This document shows positions 11,761 to 24,439 of a stretch of DNA of 64,000 bases, piece by piece. The DNA lies in assembly GCA_028829895.1 (NCBI GenBank), contig CM054177.1:41139564-41203563 (forward strand), read 5' to 3'. The position numbers were made by a program, and so were the translations under genes. The DNA is from Sinotaia quadrata. Taxonomy: Eukaryota; Mollusca; Gastropoda; Architaenioglossa; Viviparidae. The notes beneath the pieces were generated by a model, which worked only from the letters and a program-made list of their open reading frames with translations, searched no databases and was not told the origin of the DNA. Positions within the stretch are counted from its first letter, which is position 1. Each line of letters begins with the position of its first letter.

Positions 11761-12212
11761 TCTCTCTGTGTGAATCACACAGATACACTCTTTCTTCCCC
11801 CTCTCTCTCTAACTCTTTTCCTCAAAAGCTTACCTTGTGTTGTTTTGTGTCATTTTCAAATTTGAAAAATAAGTATGCATATGGTTTTTAATTTGGGAAT
11901 GATACACAATTGTCAAAATGTTCTAAAAGAATACTTATTAAATACAACTCTATACAAGTTGTTAATTTCGATAAAAGTTAAATTTTCTACATGTTCGCAA
12001 GCAATCCACGTGTCAATAATACGTACCTTTAGGTTTATAGTGTTTTCATAATTTAAAGTAATTTTATCATTAAAACTGATACAATTGATTCTTAACATAT
12101 CCCTCCCATATACACACTTTTTCCTATATAAAGCATAAACGTTTTATCTAGAATATTTAGCAAACTTAAGGCAATTACTACACGGTCTACTAAGCAAACA
12201 TTTTTAATGATT
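11761..12212. other. Non-coding stretch, nothing recognised
   Basis: CT-rich on the left, then very AT-rich. No supported feature. Confidence 0.45.
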
Positions 12213-12352
12213 ACACCGAACTATCTACACCTCTGTCTACAGCTATTCTAACGACACAACACCGAACTATCTACACCTCTGTCTACAGCTATTCTAACGA
12301 CACAACACCGAACTATCTACACCTCTGTCTACAGCTATTCTAACTACACAAC
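12213..12352. repeat. Minisatellite, 46 bp unit, 3 copies
   Basis: ACACCGAACTATCTACACC begins at 12213, 12259 and 12305, followed in each by TCTGTCTACAGCTATTCTAA. The copies are nearly identical. Confidence 0.97.
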
Positions 12353-12399
12353 ACACGAACGAATCGCTATAGTCGACGTATACTGAACACTAAATCTGT

Positions 12400-12640
12400 A
12401 TGCTATGTAGACCTATTTAGAACGCAAACAATACGCTATAATCGGCCTTGATTTATCAAGCGAACGTTCAAATAATGAGCTTTAGTCGACCTATATAGAA
12501 CGCAAACAATACGCTATAATCGGCCTATCAAGCGAACGTTCAAATAATGAGCTTTAGTCGACCTGCACATAACGCAAACAATACGCCGATCTTCGACCTA
12601 TTCAGAGAGCAAACAATAAGTTACAGTCGATATACACAGA
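12400..12640. repeat. Minisatellite, 72-78 bp unit, about 3 copies
   Basis: AACGCAAACAATACGC begins at 12421, 12499 and 12571. The first two also share CTATAATCGGCCT and AGCGAACGTTCAAATAATGAG. A shorter diverged unit lies at each edge. Confidence 0.93.
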
Positions 12641-14103
12641 GAAGAAACGATAACTCTAGTGGGTGGACCTTACTATTTGTGAAATGTATCGTCCAACACA
12701 CTAGATTGCTGGAAGGAACGGAAAGAGTAAATGTACCGTTATTGTGATGAAAACTACATGAAAAGTTTACTTTCAACCTTCAGTAACTAACTATAATCTT
12801 TCTTTGGAAATGAAAGCAAAAGTGCTTTGCATTTAATTTTCAGAGCCCACGTATTGATTACAATTCAACACCATTCTACCGATGTGGAATGCCAGACATA
12901 ATTGTCAGATGAAATCGCGACTGCTGCAGAAAAAAAACTTTTTAATAAATATATATTGTTTGCATCGCGTCATGCACGCAAACATGTACTACACGCGTAC
13001 AAACTCTCTCAAGATTAAATTTAAAGAAATGTATGCAAAGCTTCACGTCAGTCACATGGAAATCCTCCCATCTCTTCATGAAAATATAATATCGAAAGGA
13101 ATGTATATCAAAGTTTGTAAAAATACTTCATCATTATTGGTGCCATGGTAGAGCATAAACTTCGGCATGCTGGTATGGTTTTAAAATGAACTCTTTTATA
13201 TCTCACTATGTTCGTTTGCAGAAGTTCAAACTATTATAGGCATGATCTGGACAAGCCTTCAATAACTGATGATTGTGCGAGTGAATGATTAACTAAGTGT
13301 CTGACTGAGAAGGTGGATTGAGCAAGACAAACGTGAAACTGTCAGGGGAGATTATTTACGTGGTTATTATTATTATTTTTATTTCTGTTTAAAAAAATAA
13401 AGAAAAAAAACGTTGTGTTTTAAGTGTCTGCGAACTGCATCTCGTTATCATAAACTATAATTATCCAAAGCTAACGTGTACATGAAAAAGATTCCTGTTG
13501 TGATAAGCAAGCGAATCTTAATTCACTCAAGCAAACTACATAACCAGGCATACATTTTTCTTTCGCATGACCTACCCTCTGTCTGCATTGCGCTTCCTAC
13601 GGTCGCATTCACTCGCCAACTCTCAATAGTCACTAGCGCCACCATCTATTTAAGGAGAGACAACCCATCTTGGCGTCCAAATTAGATTACACTTGATCTC
13701 CCACGACAAGAGGATTATAAACTGCTGCCCGAGGACAAAAGACCATAATGCTGACAAATGAAATTCACTGTCTCTCTGTCCTCTTCACAACCATCGCAGG
13801 ATCACAGAAGCCCGATTGAATCAGCAACTCAAACTCATTCGGCCACATTGATTAACGACGTTTATTCTTGTTATTCCATTACTTTGTCTTTCTGTTTTGA
13901 GTGCATGTAACCATCTCTGTCCACCCGGAGGGTATTTCTTACGAGTTTTCGCTCTCGTCTTTGTTGTCCAAGAATACCTCCGAGACTCATTCAGTTTATG
14001 TTGGGTTATGTTTATTTTGTTTATGTTTTAAGCGTATACAACACCTTATGTGACAGAGCAAAGTTGCATGCAACATGCTTATGAAATATGTATCGTATTT
14101 ATG
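12641..14103. other. Non-coding stretch, nothing recognised
   Basis: AT-rich sequence. Frames at 12882-13151 and 13476-13685 (plus) carry no domain I recognise. No repeat seen apart from short A-rich runs near 13380-13410. Confidence 0.4.
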
Positions 14104-14240
14104 CTGCTAATATTTAACGTAGCAAGATTTGAAAGCATACTTCGTGTACTGCTAATATTTAACGTAGCAAGAGTTGAAAGCATACTTCGCGTACTGCTAA
14201 TATTTAACGTAGCAAGAGTTGAAAGCATACTTCGTGTACT
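14104..14240. repeat. Minisatellite, 45 bp unit, 3 copies
   Basis: CTGCTAATATTTAACGTAGC begins at 14104, 14149 and 14194, followed by AAGAGTTGAAAGCATACTTC. The period is a multiple of three, so the plus frame reads a 15-residue repeat; this is not evidence of a gene. Confidence 0.97.
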
Positions 14241-15110
14241 GTACGTTAAGAACAATATGTACGGAAGTCAGAATTCTCCAGAACCATAATTAAACAATAG
14301 CCTGAAGCAAGATTACCATGTCACCCTTTGCGGAATTTTTCATAGTCGAAGTTTCTTTCAAGTGATCAACCTAATCTGAGTAACAGCTCACCCATTGATA
14401 CTAAGTAGTCCTATGAAGTTGACAAGTTATAACCGACCAATGATCTGATGCTGGCCAATAACAAATCTAACCAATAGGAGTCAGGCAGTAAGTGACCTAT
14501 TTAGGAAATGCTATGTCTCCTCTCTTCAATACTTTTTGTCAACAAGTCTGGTAGTAAAGGCTGATTGTGAGGTGATGAAATTTAATTATCATTACAATTT
14601 TTATCATTTTTATTTTTGACACACTTCGTCTTGTTGCTTCAGTTATTATTATTGACATCTTCATAGTCATCATTATCATTACCGTCGTTACCGTCATTAC
14701 GTTGTTGTTGTTGTTGTGTAATGTTCATTGTTTACTTTTAAACATGCAATTTGTAATATTATCTCAGGACAGTATGCTGTGCTAGCTGAATTGTTTGGTG
14801 GAGTTTACTTAAAACGCTATCACTATCATTCAACCCCTTTCACATGTTACATAGCACGTTACATACTACCCTCTGTGCTCGTGTGACAGAGTATTAAGTA
14901 TCTTTCATTCCTGCTCGCATAACTCATACCATGTACTATTATTACCTTTCTGCAATGCAAACCGAGCTTGAATTATGTTCGGCCGTGCTCACAGCATGGG
15001 GAAATGCTATTGACAATTTCTAGCCATCTCATAGCACGAGATAAATACAATGTTACGTATTTCAACATGTGCTGTCAGTTATGCTACAGTTTCTTTTTTT
15101 TTAAGTGACC
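14241..15110. other. Non-coding stretch, nothing recognised
   Basis: Short simple repeats only, including (GTT)5 near 14700-14716 and ATT/CATT-rich sequence near 14640-14700. No supported gene. Confidence 0.45.
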
Positions 15111-15119
15111 ATCGCGGTT

Positions 15120-16370
15120 GCAGGAATAATGGTGTGTCTGTTTCAGCCGTCATCATTTTATACATTTCAGCCATTCTCAGGGAACTGATATGCCATTTAA
15201 TATTTTTCAGCCACTCTCGGGGAATACGGAGTACGACATTTAAAGTATCATTAATATTATGAAAATGAATTAAGTCATTTAATGTGCCTTTAACAGAGAC
15301 ATTTAAAATGTAATTCATTCAGCCAACTTATGGCAAAGCAGTACGTCATTTAACATTTCAGTCATGTCGGATTTAGTAGTACATTTTCATATTTCATTCA
15401 TATCTGTACAAATAGTACGTCACTTAAATATTTCATTCATGTCGGTACATATAGTACGGTATTTAATATTTCATTCATGTCTGAATATTTAGCACATCTT
15501 TTAATATTTTTTTCGCTGGCACTCTCCAGAGGATGCAGGAAGCCTTTTATCTGGGATATTATCAGCTTTGGTGGTTCCCTGGAGGGTCTTCCTCTCCTCA
15601 CTTGTTTCTGGAGAGGGGTGAGGGTGGATGTTTGGAGGTGGTATTGATCTTCATGCCTGTAGTGGTTGGGAGGCAGGTTCATTTATATTTGTATATATAG
15701 TATACCATTTAATATTTCAGTCATGCCTGATAGTACACTATTTAAAATTTCATTCATGTCCAAATATTTAGTAGTCATTTAATACTTCATACGTCTGAAT
15801 ATTTAGTATGTTATTTAATATTTCGATTATGTCTGAATATTAAGTACGCCAATTTATATTTCATTCATGTCTTAATATTAATACGTTATTTAATATTTCA
15901 TTCAGGTCTAAATATTGTGTATGTCATTTAATATTTCATTCATGTCTGAACATACACTATTTCATTTAATATTTCATTAATGTCTGAATATTTAGCACAA
16001 CATTTAATATTTCTTTCTTGTATTACGTCATGCAATGTTTTTCATATCTGAATATTTAATATGTCATTTAATATTTTATTCTTTTCTGAATATTTATTAC
16101 ATCATTTTCGTATTTCTTGCATGTCATTAATATTTCATTCCTGTCCAAACATTTAGTATGTCATTTCATACATGACTGAATATTTAAAATGTCATGCAAT
16201 ATTTCATTTATGACTGAATATTAGTTGTCATTGAATATTTCATTCATGTCTCTATATAGAGTATGTCATTTAATATTTCATTCTTATCTGAACATATAGA
16301 ATGTAATTTAATATGTTTCCTTCATATCATTGACATAAAGTATATAATGTACCATTTTGCCATACAAAAA
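15120..16370. repeat. Long degenerate satellite, unit about 38 bp
   Basis: The motif TCATTTAATATTTCATTCAT followed by GTCTGAATATTTAGTAYG recurs more than twenty times with substitutions and small indels. A GC-richer foreign-looking segment interrupts it at about 15520-15680. Leftmost units are variants containing CAGCCAYTCTCRGGGAA. The divergence between copies suggests an older array than most in this window. Confidence 0.93.
15520..15680. other. GC-richer insert inside the 38 bp satellite
   Basis: About 160 bp shares nothing with the surrounding satellite and is clearly GC-richer. The minus strand is open through it and reads a basic segment containing RRGRPSREPPK, which resembles low-complexity linkers seen in many proteins, retroelement polyproteins among them. 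Identity is unknown; insertion into the satellite is inferred from satellite units on both sides. Confidence 0.4.
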
Positions 16371-16414
16371 GACCTAAGGCGATTTGCTCACTTTTATTTT
16401 ATTCACAGAACGTA

Positions 16415-16765
16415 TATAATGTCATTACTCTCTTTCACCCATGTTTACCAGACGCCATTACTCTCTTTCAACCATGTTTACTAGATGCCATTACTCTCTT
16501 TAAATCATGTGTACAGAACGTATATCACGTCACTACTCCCTTTCAATCATGTTTACAGAACGTATATCACGTCACTACTCCCGTTCAATCATGTTTACAG
16601 AACGTATATCACGTCACTACTCCCGTTCAATCATGTTTACAGAACGTATATCACGTCACTACTCCCTTTCAATCAAGTTTATGGAACATATATCACGTCT
16701 TTATTCCCTTTCAATCATGTTTAGAGAATGCTTATCGCATCATTACTCCGCCACGTTTAGATGAC
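16415..16765. repeat. Minisatellite, 42 bp unit, about 8 copies
   Basis: CACTACTCCCKTTCAATCAT followed by GTTTACAGAACGTATATCAC repeats at 42 bp steps (for example 16531, 16573, 16615), with shorter diverged units at the left. It follows the 38 bp satellite directly. The period divides by three, so two plus frames are open. Confidence 0.95.
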
Positions 16766-16776
16766 GATACTGCTTC

Positions 16777-17196
16777 ACTTGTTTTAGTCTCTTTGCCCTA
16801 TTTTCACTAGTCTTTTTCAGTAACGTACACTTGTTTTAATCTCTTTGTCCTATTTTCACTAGTCTCTTTCAGTAACGTACACTTGTTTTAATCTCTTTCT
16901 TCTATTTTCACTAGTCTCTTTCAGTAACGTACACTTGTTTTAATCTCTTTGTCCTATTTTCACTAGTCTTTTTCAGTAACGTACACTTGTTTTAATCTCT
17001 TTGTCCTATTTTCACTAGTCTCTTTCAGTAACGTACACTTGTTTTAATCTCTTTGTCCTATTTTCACTAGTCTCTTTCAGTAACGTACACTTGTTTTAAT
17101 CTCTTTGTCCTATTTTCACTAGTCTCTTTCAGTAACGTACACTTATTTTAATCTCTTTGTCCTATTTTCACTAGTCTCTTTCAGTAACGTTCACTT
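16777..17196. repeat. Minisatellite, 52 bp unit, about 8 copies
   Basis: ACTTGTTTTAATCTCTTTG begins every 52 bp from 16777. Units continue TCCTATTTTCACTAGTC and TCTTTCAGTAACGTAC and are highly uniform, which indicates recent homogenisation compared with the neighbouring 38 bp satellite. Confidence 0.98.
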
Positions 17197-17980
17197 TATT
17201 TAATCCACGTCAGGACATTTTTTTCCTGCCATTATCACAGGAAGTAGGTAAAATCACTCTCCCCTTCAACCATGTTCAGAGTTCATTTCATTTTAAAAAG
17301 ACGTCATATTCTCAACTAAGATTGACATTTAGTTAAAATCAGCAATGTTTTAAGTAAAACAAACTTGCAATCTATCCAAGCGATAAATTAAAATGGAAAA
17401 AGAAACGGACAAAATTTGGCCCGGAGTTTTGTAGAATGATTTTTTTTTCATGCTCTGTTGCTGGGACTCAATTCCGTCCACTCCCTTCCTCACCCCCCCC
17501 CCCCCCCGACTGCAGTGGTACTATGAGAATACCCATGCACACATTCATAATCAGTAGGAATAAACATGATCTCCTAAACAGAGTAGAGAAATTCACTGTC
17601 AGAATAATCCTCTGCATTTGGTTTGTAAGGGCGACTGGAAAGCTGTGTTGACTTTCAAACAAATGTCCACACAATTTACGCAAAGCTTGACACTCCCATA
17701 GAGGTAACCAACTCTCGTTTTATTAAATTTAAATCTAATCCAAACGAGAGCCACAATAATCCTCAAAATGAGCAGAGTTGAAGCCAATTATTTATCTGGT
17801 GAAAGGATAGAAAACACAAGTTTGAAATTATCTTTATTATTATTCAAAGTAAGTTCAAAGTTCAACATCCACGAAGGGTACTGGTTTGTGTATAAAGGAA
17901 ACCACCACAAACCACCCACATCATGGTCGCTATCAATCTCGTTGATTGATTTTGCCTTTGCTCATAGAGTATTCCAAGAT
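17197..17980. other. Non-coding stretch with a C15 run
   Basis: A homopolymer of about 15 C lies at 17493-17507. Overlapping open frames on both strands around it have no recognisable domain. Otherwise nothing. Confidence 0.45.
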
Positions 17981-18097
17981 GTGACACTTTCCCTGGTCTG
18001 AACTACGACAATCTCATAAGTCTGAGTTGCGACACACTTTCACTGGTCTGAACATCGACAATCTCATAAGTCTGAGTTGTGACACACTTTCACTGAT
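17981..18097. repeat. Tandem duplication, 50 bp unit, 2 copies and a partial third
   Basis: CTGGTCTGAACWWCGACAATC begins at 17993 and 18043, and both copies continue TCATAAGTCTGAGTTG. A partial third unit follows. Confidence 0.93.
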
Positions 18098-18138
18098 GTG
18101 AGTTTCGTTACGAGGTAACACCATTTTTGCACTTGCAG

Positions 18139-18182
18139 ATGAGCCAAAAAGTTTGCTACAAAGACGATATGCACGGAACAAA
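18139..18182 (+). CDS. Speculative short exon, unrecognised
   Basis: A 44-base open segment is preceded by TTTTTGCACTTGCAG, which fits a splice acceptor, and followed by AAA/GTGAGA, which fits a donor. It would encode a basic peptide containing LLQRRYARNK. I recognise no family. Such a short segment is easily produced by chance, and no partner exon could be identified nearby, so this is a pointer only. The open frame continues past the donor to 18398. Confidence 0.12.
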
Positions 18183-18399
18183 GTGAGAAGTCACTCTCGG
18201 AGAAGATACAAATATCGATTGTCTGCCCTTCCTCTCTCTTACCTCAGGTTTGCGTCTTGCCGAGCAGGTGGCAATCACTCAAGACCAGTACCCCTTGTGT
18301 GCAAAGCTGATTGCTTTGTAAGAGGAATAACTTCATTTTCGCTGAATTTGCCGCCAGTGATAGTTCAGAGGGCGCGATGCTGGCATCTCCCTAGCTAAT

Positions 18400-19855
18400 G
18401 GATATCGTCAGCTTAGTCCGTTCAATTCCATTTGACAAGAATGATGAATTGTGTCCCTTTACTATCTGCCTGAAGTCAGGTGTGACTATTTGTAGCAAAA
18501 TTCATCCGAGATTCTGGGAACTCACAGTTCATACAAATTTAATGTACTTATAAACGCAACGATTTCTTTATGGAAAGACACGCTTATCATTATTTGCATT
18601 AAATTTATTGGAATGCGTAATCAAAGAGGGAAGTCTAACTGTATTTAAGCATGTCGCATAAGCAATCCACTATGCAAGAGATTAGGTATAGATATAGGAC
18701 CGACTATGCAAAAGCGTAAAATGGTTTTTGACTTTAAAAATGTACGTGTACCGTATTATAACTTCTTGTCTTCTTTTTCTTTTATTGTTCTTTGGGAAGG
18801 GGGGGATGATTAGATATTACATACTCACGATTATATTTGGCATATCTGTAATCTAGATTCCTCAATAATTCCAAAAGTAATAAGAATTCATATAAATGAA
18901 GTTAAGATAAATAACTAAATTCTCTCGACGTTCAGATTTATTTTGTTATGTTATAAAGGACATATAACATGCGTTTCCATAAACACACACACACAACCAA
19001 GACCTCATTTTTGGACAAGCACTTGTTCGGTAATGTGACAACAGTTCACGTATGTATAAAGGTCCATTTCTGAAGGAGGTGGCTCCTTGTAGGTCATGGT
19101 ACTAAAGACTGACCACCGAGCGATTAGTTATAGCAGTCTCCAAACCACATGGTAATCAGTTGCTACAAATCTATCCGGTCATTGTCGCTTTCCAGATATT
19201 ACAGTGGACGAATTAATTTCTTTAAGTGCAGGAAGATTTTACTGAAACATAAAAGACACGGGACGCTTCGGTGGCTGACTTAACTGCATAGCGAGCACTG
19301 TCACATATACGGATTATGTCTGTCTTCTGTTTAATTTGCATCGATCTTTTAGAGAAGAGAGACTAATGGAACACCATCGTCCAATCGCTAGAGGACTAGA
19401 GATTGTTCCCTAGCGGTGAATGGGATTCGGTGATAAAAACCCTCAGATTAATTTTTTTTATTGAGTTGAACAAAATAAAGATAATGTTTTAATCACTACC
19501 GCTTGTGAATACACTCTGATACTTGGGAACAATTACGACTTAATAGCGCTTGTGAACGCAAAATTAACATTTATCGTTTTTATTTACGTTAGTACATGTT
19601 TAAAATAATTCATTAACGGATGTACACTTTGCAAATAAGCACGTAATTTTTATTTCATCAACAATATTTTTTAGAAATACTGTTTTTTCTCAATACACAA
19701 AGAAAGAAAGTATTATTATATTTTTTCTGATCTTTAATAGTTTTCTTAGTTACCATTGTCACTGAATCCTGAAACAGCATAGTTCCTGCCTGACGATAAA
19801 CCTCAAAATAGAAAACAATTCACGTGAACAGTTTTCAGTCAATAATGCATCATAG
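18400..19855. other. Non-coding stretch, nothing recognised
   Basis: AT-rich single-copy sequence with a short (AC)n near 18980-18994. No open frame or repeat that I can support. Confidence 0.5.
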
Positions 19856-20012
19856 GAATGGAAACGAGGCTGGTCACAAAAGCATTACCAGAATGAAAAC
19901 GAGGCTGATCACAAAAGCATTACCAGAATGAAAAAGAGACTGGTCACTAAAGCATTACCAGAATGAAAACGTGGCTGATCACAAAAGCATTACCAGAATG
20001 GAAACGTGGCTG
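19856..20012. repeat. Minisatellite, 35 bp unit, about 4.5 copies
   Basis: GAATGAAAACGAGGCTGATC begins at 19856, 19891, 19926, 19961 and 19996, followed by ACAAAAGCATTACCA. The units differ at a few positions (GAGGCTG, GAGACTG, GTGGCTG). Confidence 0.97.
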
Positions 20013-20811
20013 TTTATTAAACCCTATGCCCCACTCTCTGTTAATGTTCGGACAGTCAAGGAGCTGATGCTGCAGTAACCACTGTGGACAAAGGTTCTGC
20101 CTACTCACAGCCTTTAAGGCACAGTACGTTGTATCTGGCCCTAAGGAGATTTTTGGCTTATGGGCCTCGTTGCAAAATGGATTCAATGCGAGTTTTATTA
20201 GTCTTTGAGAGCAATGCGTACTGTCAAATTTCGATTTTCAAGTAGTTTGGAACTTTTCAACCTTTCCGTGCCAGATAGAGGCTTGTACTTAACCTTCAAC
20301 TGAAAACGCTTTATATTAACATTGTGCTTACATTGAGATCTTCCTAACACTGCAAATATAATTATAAATATAATTTAATGATTTCAGGTGCGACAGCTGT
20401 CTCCGGTTTACGATTCGCAAATTGTATTCAGATCTACGAAGTCGATGGAAGCTGTTCACTGTTGATCGCGACTGAATGATTGGATGAGAAAATCTCTATT
20501 GAATTTTTTGTTGAAATTAAAGGCAAAATCTTCACTAGTAACTCAGATGAGTGCATATTCACGAAAAATCTAACTAATCCAAATTCAAGTGATCATCGTC
20601 TTTACATCAACCTGAATATAAATCTTTTTTATTGATAACAGGCCCGAGATTTGTCTTCCTTAGCCAGTATCAATCACAAAAAGTAGCATTGATGTTGAAA
20701 ACGGAAATAGATGGCGCTAGGTCAGACGGTTCTCTGGGTACAACGGCCTGGAAGACATTTCTGAAAATGTCTATATCAACAATGTGATTTTTTTTCAAAT
20801 AAACACACAGT
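20013..20811. other. Non-coding stretch, nothing recognised
   Basis: A 79-codon minus-strand frame spans 19947-20186, partly over the 35 bp array. It has no recognisable domain. No other feature. Confidence 0.4.
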
Positions 20812-20900
20812 AAGTGTACAATAAATATTGTTACGGGTATATACTCTTTTTTCAAATACAAGTGTACAATAAATATTGTTACGGGTGTGTACTCTTTTCT
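20812..20900. repeat. Tandem duplication, about 48 bp unit, 2 copies
   Basis: AGTGTACAATAAATATTGTT followed by ACGGGTRTRTACTCTTTT occurs at about 20814 and 20862. Confidence 0.92.
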
Positions 20901-21618
20901 TAACGATTGTTACATGTGTTCAATCATTCTATTAGACCAGTACCTTGCATTTTAAATGTCCTCTTCCAATAATGGCTGATTTTGCAGATATACGCAATTA
21001 GCCTTCATGAATGCATACAAGTTTTGAAAAGAAGAGACATTATACAGAGCCCGGGGGTAGAATTAGTGAAATTGTTTGAGGTAACGTGCTTTCGTGTAGC
21101 TGTGCCCGCCCAGCGGTTGACATAACTTTTCTCCCGGTTGATTAAGGATTTAGCAACAAACAAAAGTTGGGATTAACTATATTCTCATATGCCATAACCA
21201 CCGTAATAAACAAGAATGCAGTTAAGAGCCACACTGCAAGTTTTCTGCACCACGTTGGACTCAGACATTTGCGAAATGTTCCAGTTCTTTACCACCAGCG
21301 TCTCTGCCTGTCCCCCCACTCCTACAAATATACATACACGTTTGCAATGGTCTGAATGCCCCGCACATTGCTCTGGTGTGGTTTTGTCGATTTTTACCTA
21401 ATTCTTCAGTACATAACAGAGATCTAAAGATATCTAGTATTTCTTTTATTTTAAGAAAAATGAAGCAACTGTGTGAGTTATTAAAGCATGCCTTCTCAAA
21501 AATATATCGCATACTTTTTAAATTCCGTGTCGATGAAATGTGAAATAACCACGACAGTTGAGTCAAAAATACGAATCGGCGCCTGAAGGGCAGTTCGACA
21601 TGCATATGAGCACTTACT
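20901..21618. other. Non-coding stretch, nothing recognised
   Basis: A 114-codon minus-strand frame (21261-21605) overlaps two plus-strand frames. None shows a domain or convincing splice context. Confidence 0.4.
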
Positions 21619-21955
21619 CCAACAGATCCCTATTTACTGCTCTCGCTTACAAACACTGCTGTTCACGGATATGAACAAGACTAATTCCAGCAGATCCCTA
21701 TTTACTGCTCTCGCTTACAAACGCTGCTGTTCACAGATATGAACAACAACACTAATTCCAACAGATCCCTATTTACTGCTCTCGCTTACAAACACTGTTG
21801 TTCACAGATATGAACAACAACACTAATTCCAACAGATCCCTATTTACTGCTCTCGCTTACAAACACTGTTGTTCACAGATATGAACAACAACACTAATTC
21901 CAACAGATCCCTAATTACTGCTCTCGCTTACAAACACTACTGTTCAAAGAAAGGA
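21619..21955. repeat. Minisatellite, 68-71 bp unit, 5 copies
   Basis: CAGATCCCTATTTACTGCTC begins at 21623, 21691, 21762, 21833 and 21904. Each unit continues TCGCTTACAAACRCTGYTG and TTCACAGATATGAACAA. The first step is 68 bp and the rest 71 bp. Confidence 0.97.
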
Positions 21956-22582
21956 AGAAAACACTTACCTCTAGTTAGAAGAATTTTTTTTTAATTAGTA
22001 AGAAACATTTCATAAAACCTTAAAATAAACATGAATTTTAATTAAGCCAGTGGCCATGTTTTTATACACATTGTTAAAATCTGCATTGTCATTTTCTAAA
22101 TAGAAATAGGCATTTCAGAGTGAGATCTATGATCACACCGGGATCTTATATAACTATAAAAAAAAAGTAGTTTTAAATTAATCTTGGCAGCATCTGCAAC
22201 AAACAACCCTCCCCCCCCCCCGCCCACCTTAGCTGAGTCGTATTCTTAAAATAGATATGATTTAGCATTTTTCCCCAGGACGGACCTCTTCTAAGATTTC
22301 AGTTTCATACTCGTCAGTCGGTTTTCTTAGTGTAGATCAGAGTTACCGTTCAAGGCAGCTCACTTTTGTAGTTGTGTTGAATTTTAATATTATACAACAT
22401 AGATCAGCCTTAATATTTTCTTCTTGTTTTATACTGTTTGATAATCGCGTATATAGTTCTCTGCTCCTTACATGTGCAGTTAACCGCTTTTGTAGCTTAG
22501 TCTGAAAAAGTATGTCACTTTTATTATTACTCTTACTTTAAATAAGCAGTTCAGTGTTGAACTTCGTAACAATTTGTGCTTG
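21956..22582. other. Non-coding stretch with a C-rich run
   Basis: AT-rich sequence with a run of C around 22207-22222. Nothing else supported. Confidence 0.5.
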
Positions 22583-22772
22583 GGGTTTTAGACACACTTA
22601 CTCTTGCGAGTTTTTAGGCACACTTACTCTTGCGGGGTTTTAGACACACTTACTCTTGCGGGTTTTTAGGCACACTTACTCTTGCGGGGTTTTAGACACA
22701 CTTACTCTTGCGGGGTTTTAGAAACACTTACTCTTGCGGGGTTTTTAGGCACACTTACTCTTGCGGGGTTTC
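22583..22772. repeat. Minisatellite, 26 bp unit, about 7 copies
   Basis: GTTTTAGACACACTTACTC followed by TTGCGGG is repeated at about 26 bp intervals. A TTTTTAGGCACACTT variant alternates with a TTTTAGACACACTT variant. Confidence 0.96.
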
Positions 22773-23904
22773 TGCATTAATATTTATCACTTATTTAGTT
22801 AAGTTCATACTTGCTTTGCATTTCTTAGTGTGGTGGGTGTACATCTTCCTCTTAAAATAATAGTAAATGATACAAAACAAATACCTATTTTGTCACAGCA
22901 TTAATCTTTGGTTTGGAGAGCATGTCAACAGAATGGAGGTACAGACTTTGGCTCAAATGAATGTGCCCTAAAGTGCGTAGTTCCCCAGTATATAAAAAAA
23001 ATATTCGTCACAAACATTACCGAATGAATTTACATAAAGATGAAGTGATCAGGAAATTATAATTAGACGAATGAAAAATTAAAGAAAAGAACACTTTTCA
23101 AATATCATAACAACGTAATTAATTGATGAAATATTTGAGTCAAGTCAAAACTTGAATTCGGAACACACTCTGTGGGGTTGTTCCACACAATTCTCCTTAG
23201 ACAAAGATGAAATATAATTCATTTATCTACCATCTTCTTTTGTCACATTCATACCTTATAGCTTGTTGAGCTATTTTTAGCTTACGTTTTGACAGAGGCC
23301 TTTCTCACTAGGCATGTATATTATGGTGCTTCCAATTATTAAAGGCTCCAACCAAAATTACATTTATTTGATATGCAAGTTCAAATTTAATATAAAATAA
23401 CTGACGAAGTTTTGGAAGGTTATTGCACTTAGAAATGTAATCAAACTTCTGCATTATCCTGGCAGTTTGACTGCACCTGTAATACAATGCTCAGGTCTAA
23501 AGGATATTGATTATCAGTTTTTGTTTTCACTATATTTGTTGCATACAAAATAACAGCCATTCCTTTCAGCTGCCATGTATGATGACATGAGATGCTCAAA
23601 CACTTGTGCACTTTCCCTCATATAAAAGTATTCTTTAGGTAACACATTATCAAGACTTGAATATTAGAAAGAATGGAGTTAAAAATGAATAAACTGGATA
23701 CTTAGCATTTGTTTCGTGATTATATTTTACAAGGAAAAAGCAGACTTCTCTTGTTTTATCCGAATCTCCTGGTTTACTGATTATAAACCACTACATCCAT
23801 AGTAGATTGGAGATGTATCTATCGCAGTGTGTAAATGTAAGGATTACACTGTACTCCATTGATGTATGCACAACCTTATCTTTTCTTAAGCTTATCTCTA
23901 GTAA
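22773..23904. other. Non-coding stretch, nothing recognised
   Basis: AT-rich sequence with no supported open frame or tandem repeat. Its right part may belong to the interspersed repeat that follows, because I cannot define that element's outer boundary. Confidence 0.4.
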
Positions 23905-24394
23905 CTCCAATTCTGTTCTCTTATAAAAACTATCCTGTGATTTGTATTGACACTAATCTATTAAATTGTGTTTTAGGATATAAGACTTATAGCTATGAAT
24001 AATATTCGAATGTGGTTTTATGGAAATATTGGTGTGAAGTAATATTTTTCATTGTATATGTTGCATGTATATTTGATTGCTGATTTAATAAATATATCGT
24101 CAGATTTATTATTAACCTTCTTATACATATTGATAACCGTATGTTGGAGAAGAAAGTAGGTGGATGAGGGCTCGCTAAATATAGATTAAAAGACAGATTT
24201 ATCTTCTCCAATAGTAAGAAGTTTGGAAATAGTGTGTGATAGTAAATGTCTTTAATGTTGTGGAAGAGAGATAACATTTAAAGCGCCCGCATATCTGCCA
24301 ACTGAGAGAGACGAAGTTGTCTGCTGTAAAATTATTAATAACATTAATTAAGATTCTAATAACTTGTAATCAGTTATGGGTGATTAATTAATTA

Positions 24395-24439
<45 letters not shown>

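Noticed and set aside
22583..22772. CRISPR-like array (short repeats)
   Set aside because: Units are head-to-tail with no unique spacers, in an evidently eukaryotic context; it is a minisatellite. The same applies to all other arrays.
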